Of a DNA stretch of 43,842 nucleotides, positions 43,637-43,842 are shown piece after piece; positions within the stretch are counted from its first letter, which is position 1; the number at the start of each line of letters is the position of its first letter. The notes below the pieces were generated by a model that had not been told where the DNA came from, searched no databases, and was given only the letters and a program-made list of their open reading frames with translations. The stretch comes from Cupriavidus taiwanensis. Its GTDB lineage: Bacteria; Pseudomonadota; Gammaproteobacteria; Burkholderiales; Burkholderiaceae. The stretch is from NCBI RefSeq assembly GCF_900249755.1, contig NZ_LT976853.1, positions 759,299 through 803,140 of the forward strand, given 5' to 3'. Position numbers and translations under genes: made by a program.

Positions 43637-43842
43637 TTGGGTGCGCCCAAGCCGCTCGAGCTAGCCTGAGCAAGGTGTTCTCCCTCTCCCCTCAGCGGGA
43701 GAGGGTTGGGGTGAGGGGTGGTTTAGCTAGGAACCACATCAAGCAAGGCCAACGTCTTTGGGTGCGCCCAAGCCGCCCGAACTAGCCTAAGCAAGGTGTT
43801 CTCCCTCTCCCCTCACGGGGAGAGGGTTGGGGTGAGGGGTGG
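43637..43842 (+). repeat. Tandem REP-like units, 85 bp each, 121-bp period
   Basis: Units at 43637-43721 and 43758-43842 are near-identical (about five differences), 36 bases apart. Each begins TTGGGTGCGCCCAAGCCGC (with the small palindrome TTGGGTGCGCCCAA), continues through CTAGCCT and AGCAAGGTGTTC, and ends with CCCTCTCCC-loop-GGGAGAGGG and TTGGGGTGAGGGGTGG. The loop differs (CTCAGC against CTCACG), while the stem is kept. The second unit touches the window edge, so more copies may follow. Confidence 0.85.

Noticed and set aside
1..43842. tRNA genes, insertion sequences, phage genes and CRISPR arrays
   Set aside because: Looked for on both strands by eye; none found. The only repeats are the REP-like palindromes and their tandem copies.

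Overview
The window is a continuous, high-GC stretch (about two thirds G+C by eye) of a betaproteobacterial main chromosome. Protein sequences, gene order and start-codon habits fit the Burkholderiaceae, most likely Cupriavidus or a close Ralstonia relative; the genus is inferred from remembered RuvB, GdhA and GltI sequences, not from a search. Almost everything is conserved housekeeping. I see no prophage, insertion sequence, CRISPR array, tRNA or rRNA operon.

Layout. 1-4.9 kb: glutamate dehydrogenase and the gltIJKL glutamate/aspartate ABC importer, with a hairpin between gltI and gltJ. 4.9-10.2 kb: a convergent class II glutamine amidotransferase, then ttuC-ttuD (tartrate to glycerate to phosphoglycerate), pyrC and a DUF3025 gene. 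10.2-11.6 kb: an RNA-rich interval with rnpB (RNase P RNA), an OsmC-like gene on the other strand, and an apparently unannotated ~160-nt small RNA with its own promoter and terminator. 11.8-13.9 kb: rplM-rpsI, a bactofilin and erpA. 13.9-17.4 kb (minus): a phytanoyl-CoA-dioxygenase-like gene, anmK and an M23 peptidase, divergent from tyrS-dtd and followed by a PEBP-family gene and a histidine phosphatase (to 20.8 kb). 20.8-36.3 kb is almost entirely minus strand: a queuosine-precursor transporter, a two-gene envelope unit (SYLF lipoprotein plus an unrecognised repeat protein), ruvC/GDPD/ruvA/ruvB, dusB-fis-purH, pepP/unknown/UbiH-like, and amgK-azlC-azlD-murU. 36.6-43.6 kb (plus): lptD-surA-pdxA-rsmA-trpS. 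The last 200 bases hold a tandemly repeated REP-like element.

How the genes fit together. Several themes recur: glutamate uptake and catabolism (gdhA, gltIJKL); cell-wall recycling (anmK, amgK, murU) next to envelope assembly (lptD, surA, M23 peptidase, bactofilin); translation and its quality control (rplM, rpsI, tyrS, dtd, trpS, dusB, rsmA, rnpB); and recombination (ruvABC). Translational coupling by ATGA or GTGA overlaps is common (gltK/gltL, ttuC/ttuD, dusB/fis, pepP/unknown, azlC/azlD, azlD/murU).

The most interesting object is the small RNA at about 11372-11532. It has a consensus-like promoter, five CCUCC motifs, one of them in a hairpin loop whose eight bases match the betaproteobacterial 16S rRNA 3' tail (the anti-Shine-Dalgarno), and a perfect intrinsic terminator. 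It looks like an RNA built to bind ribosome-binding sites, and it sits just upstream of a ribosomal protein operon.
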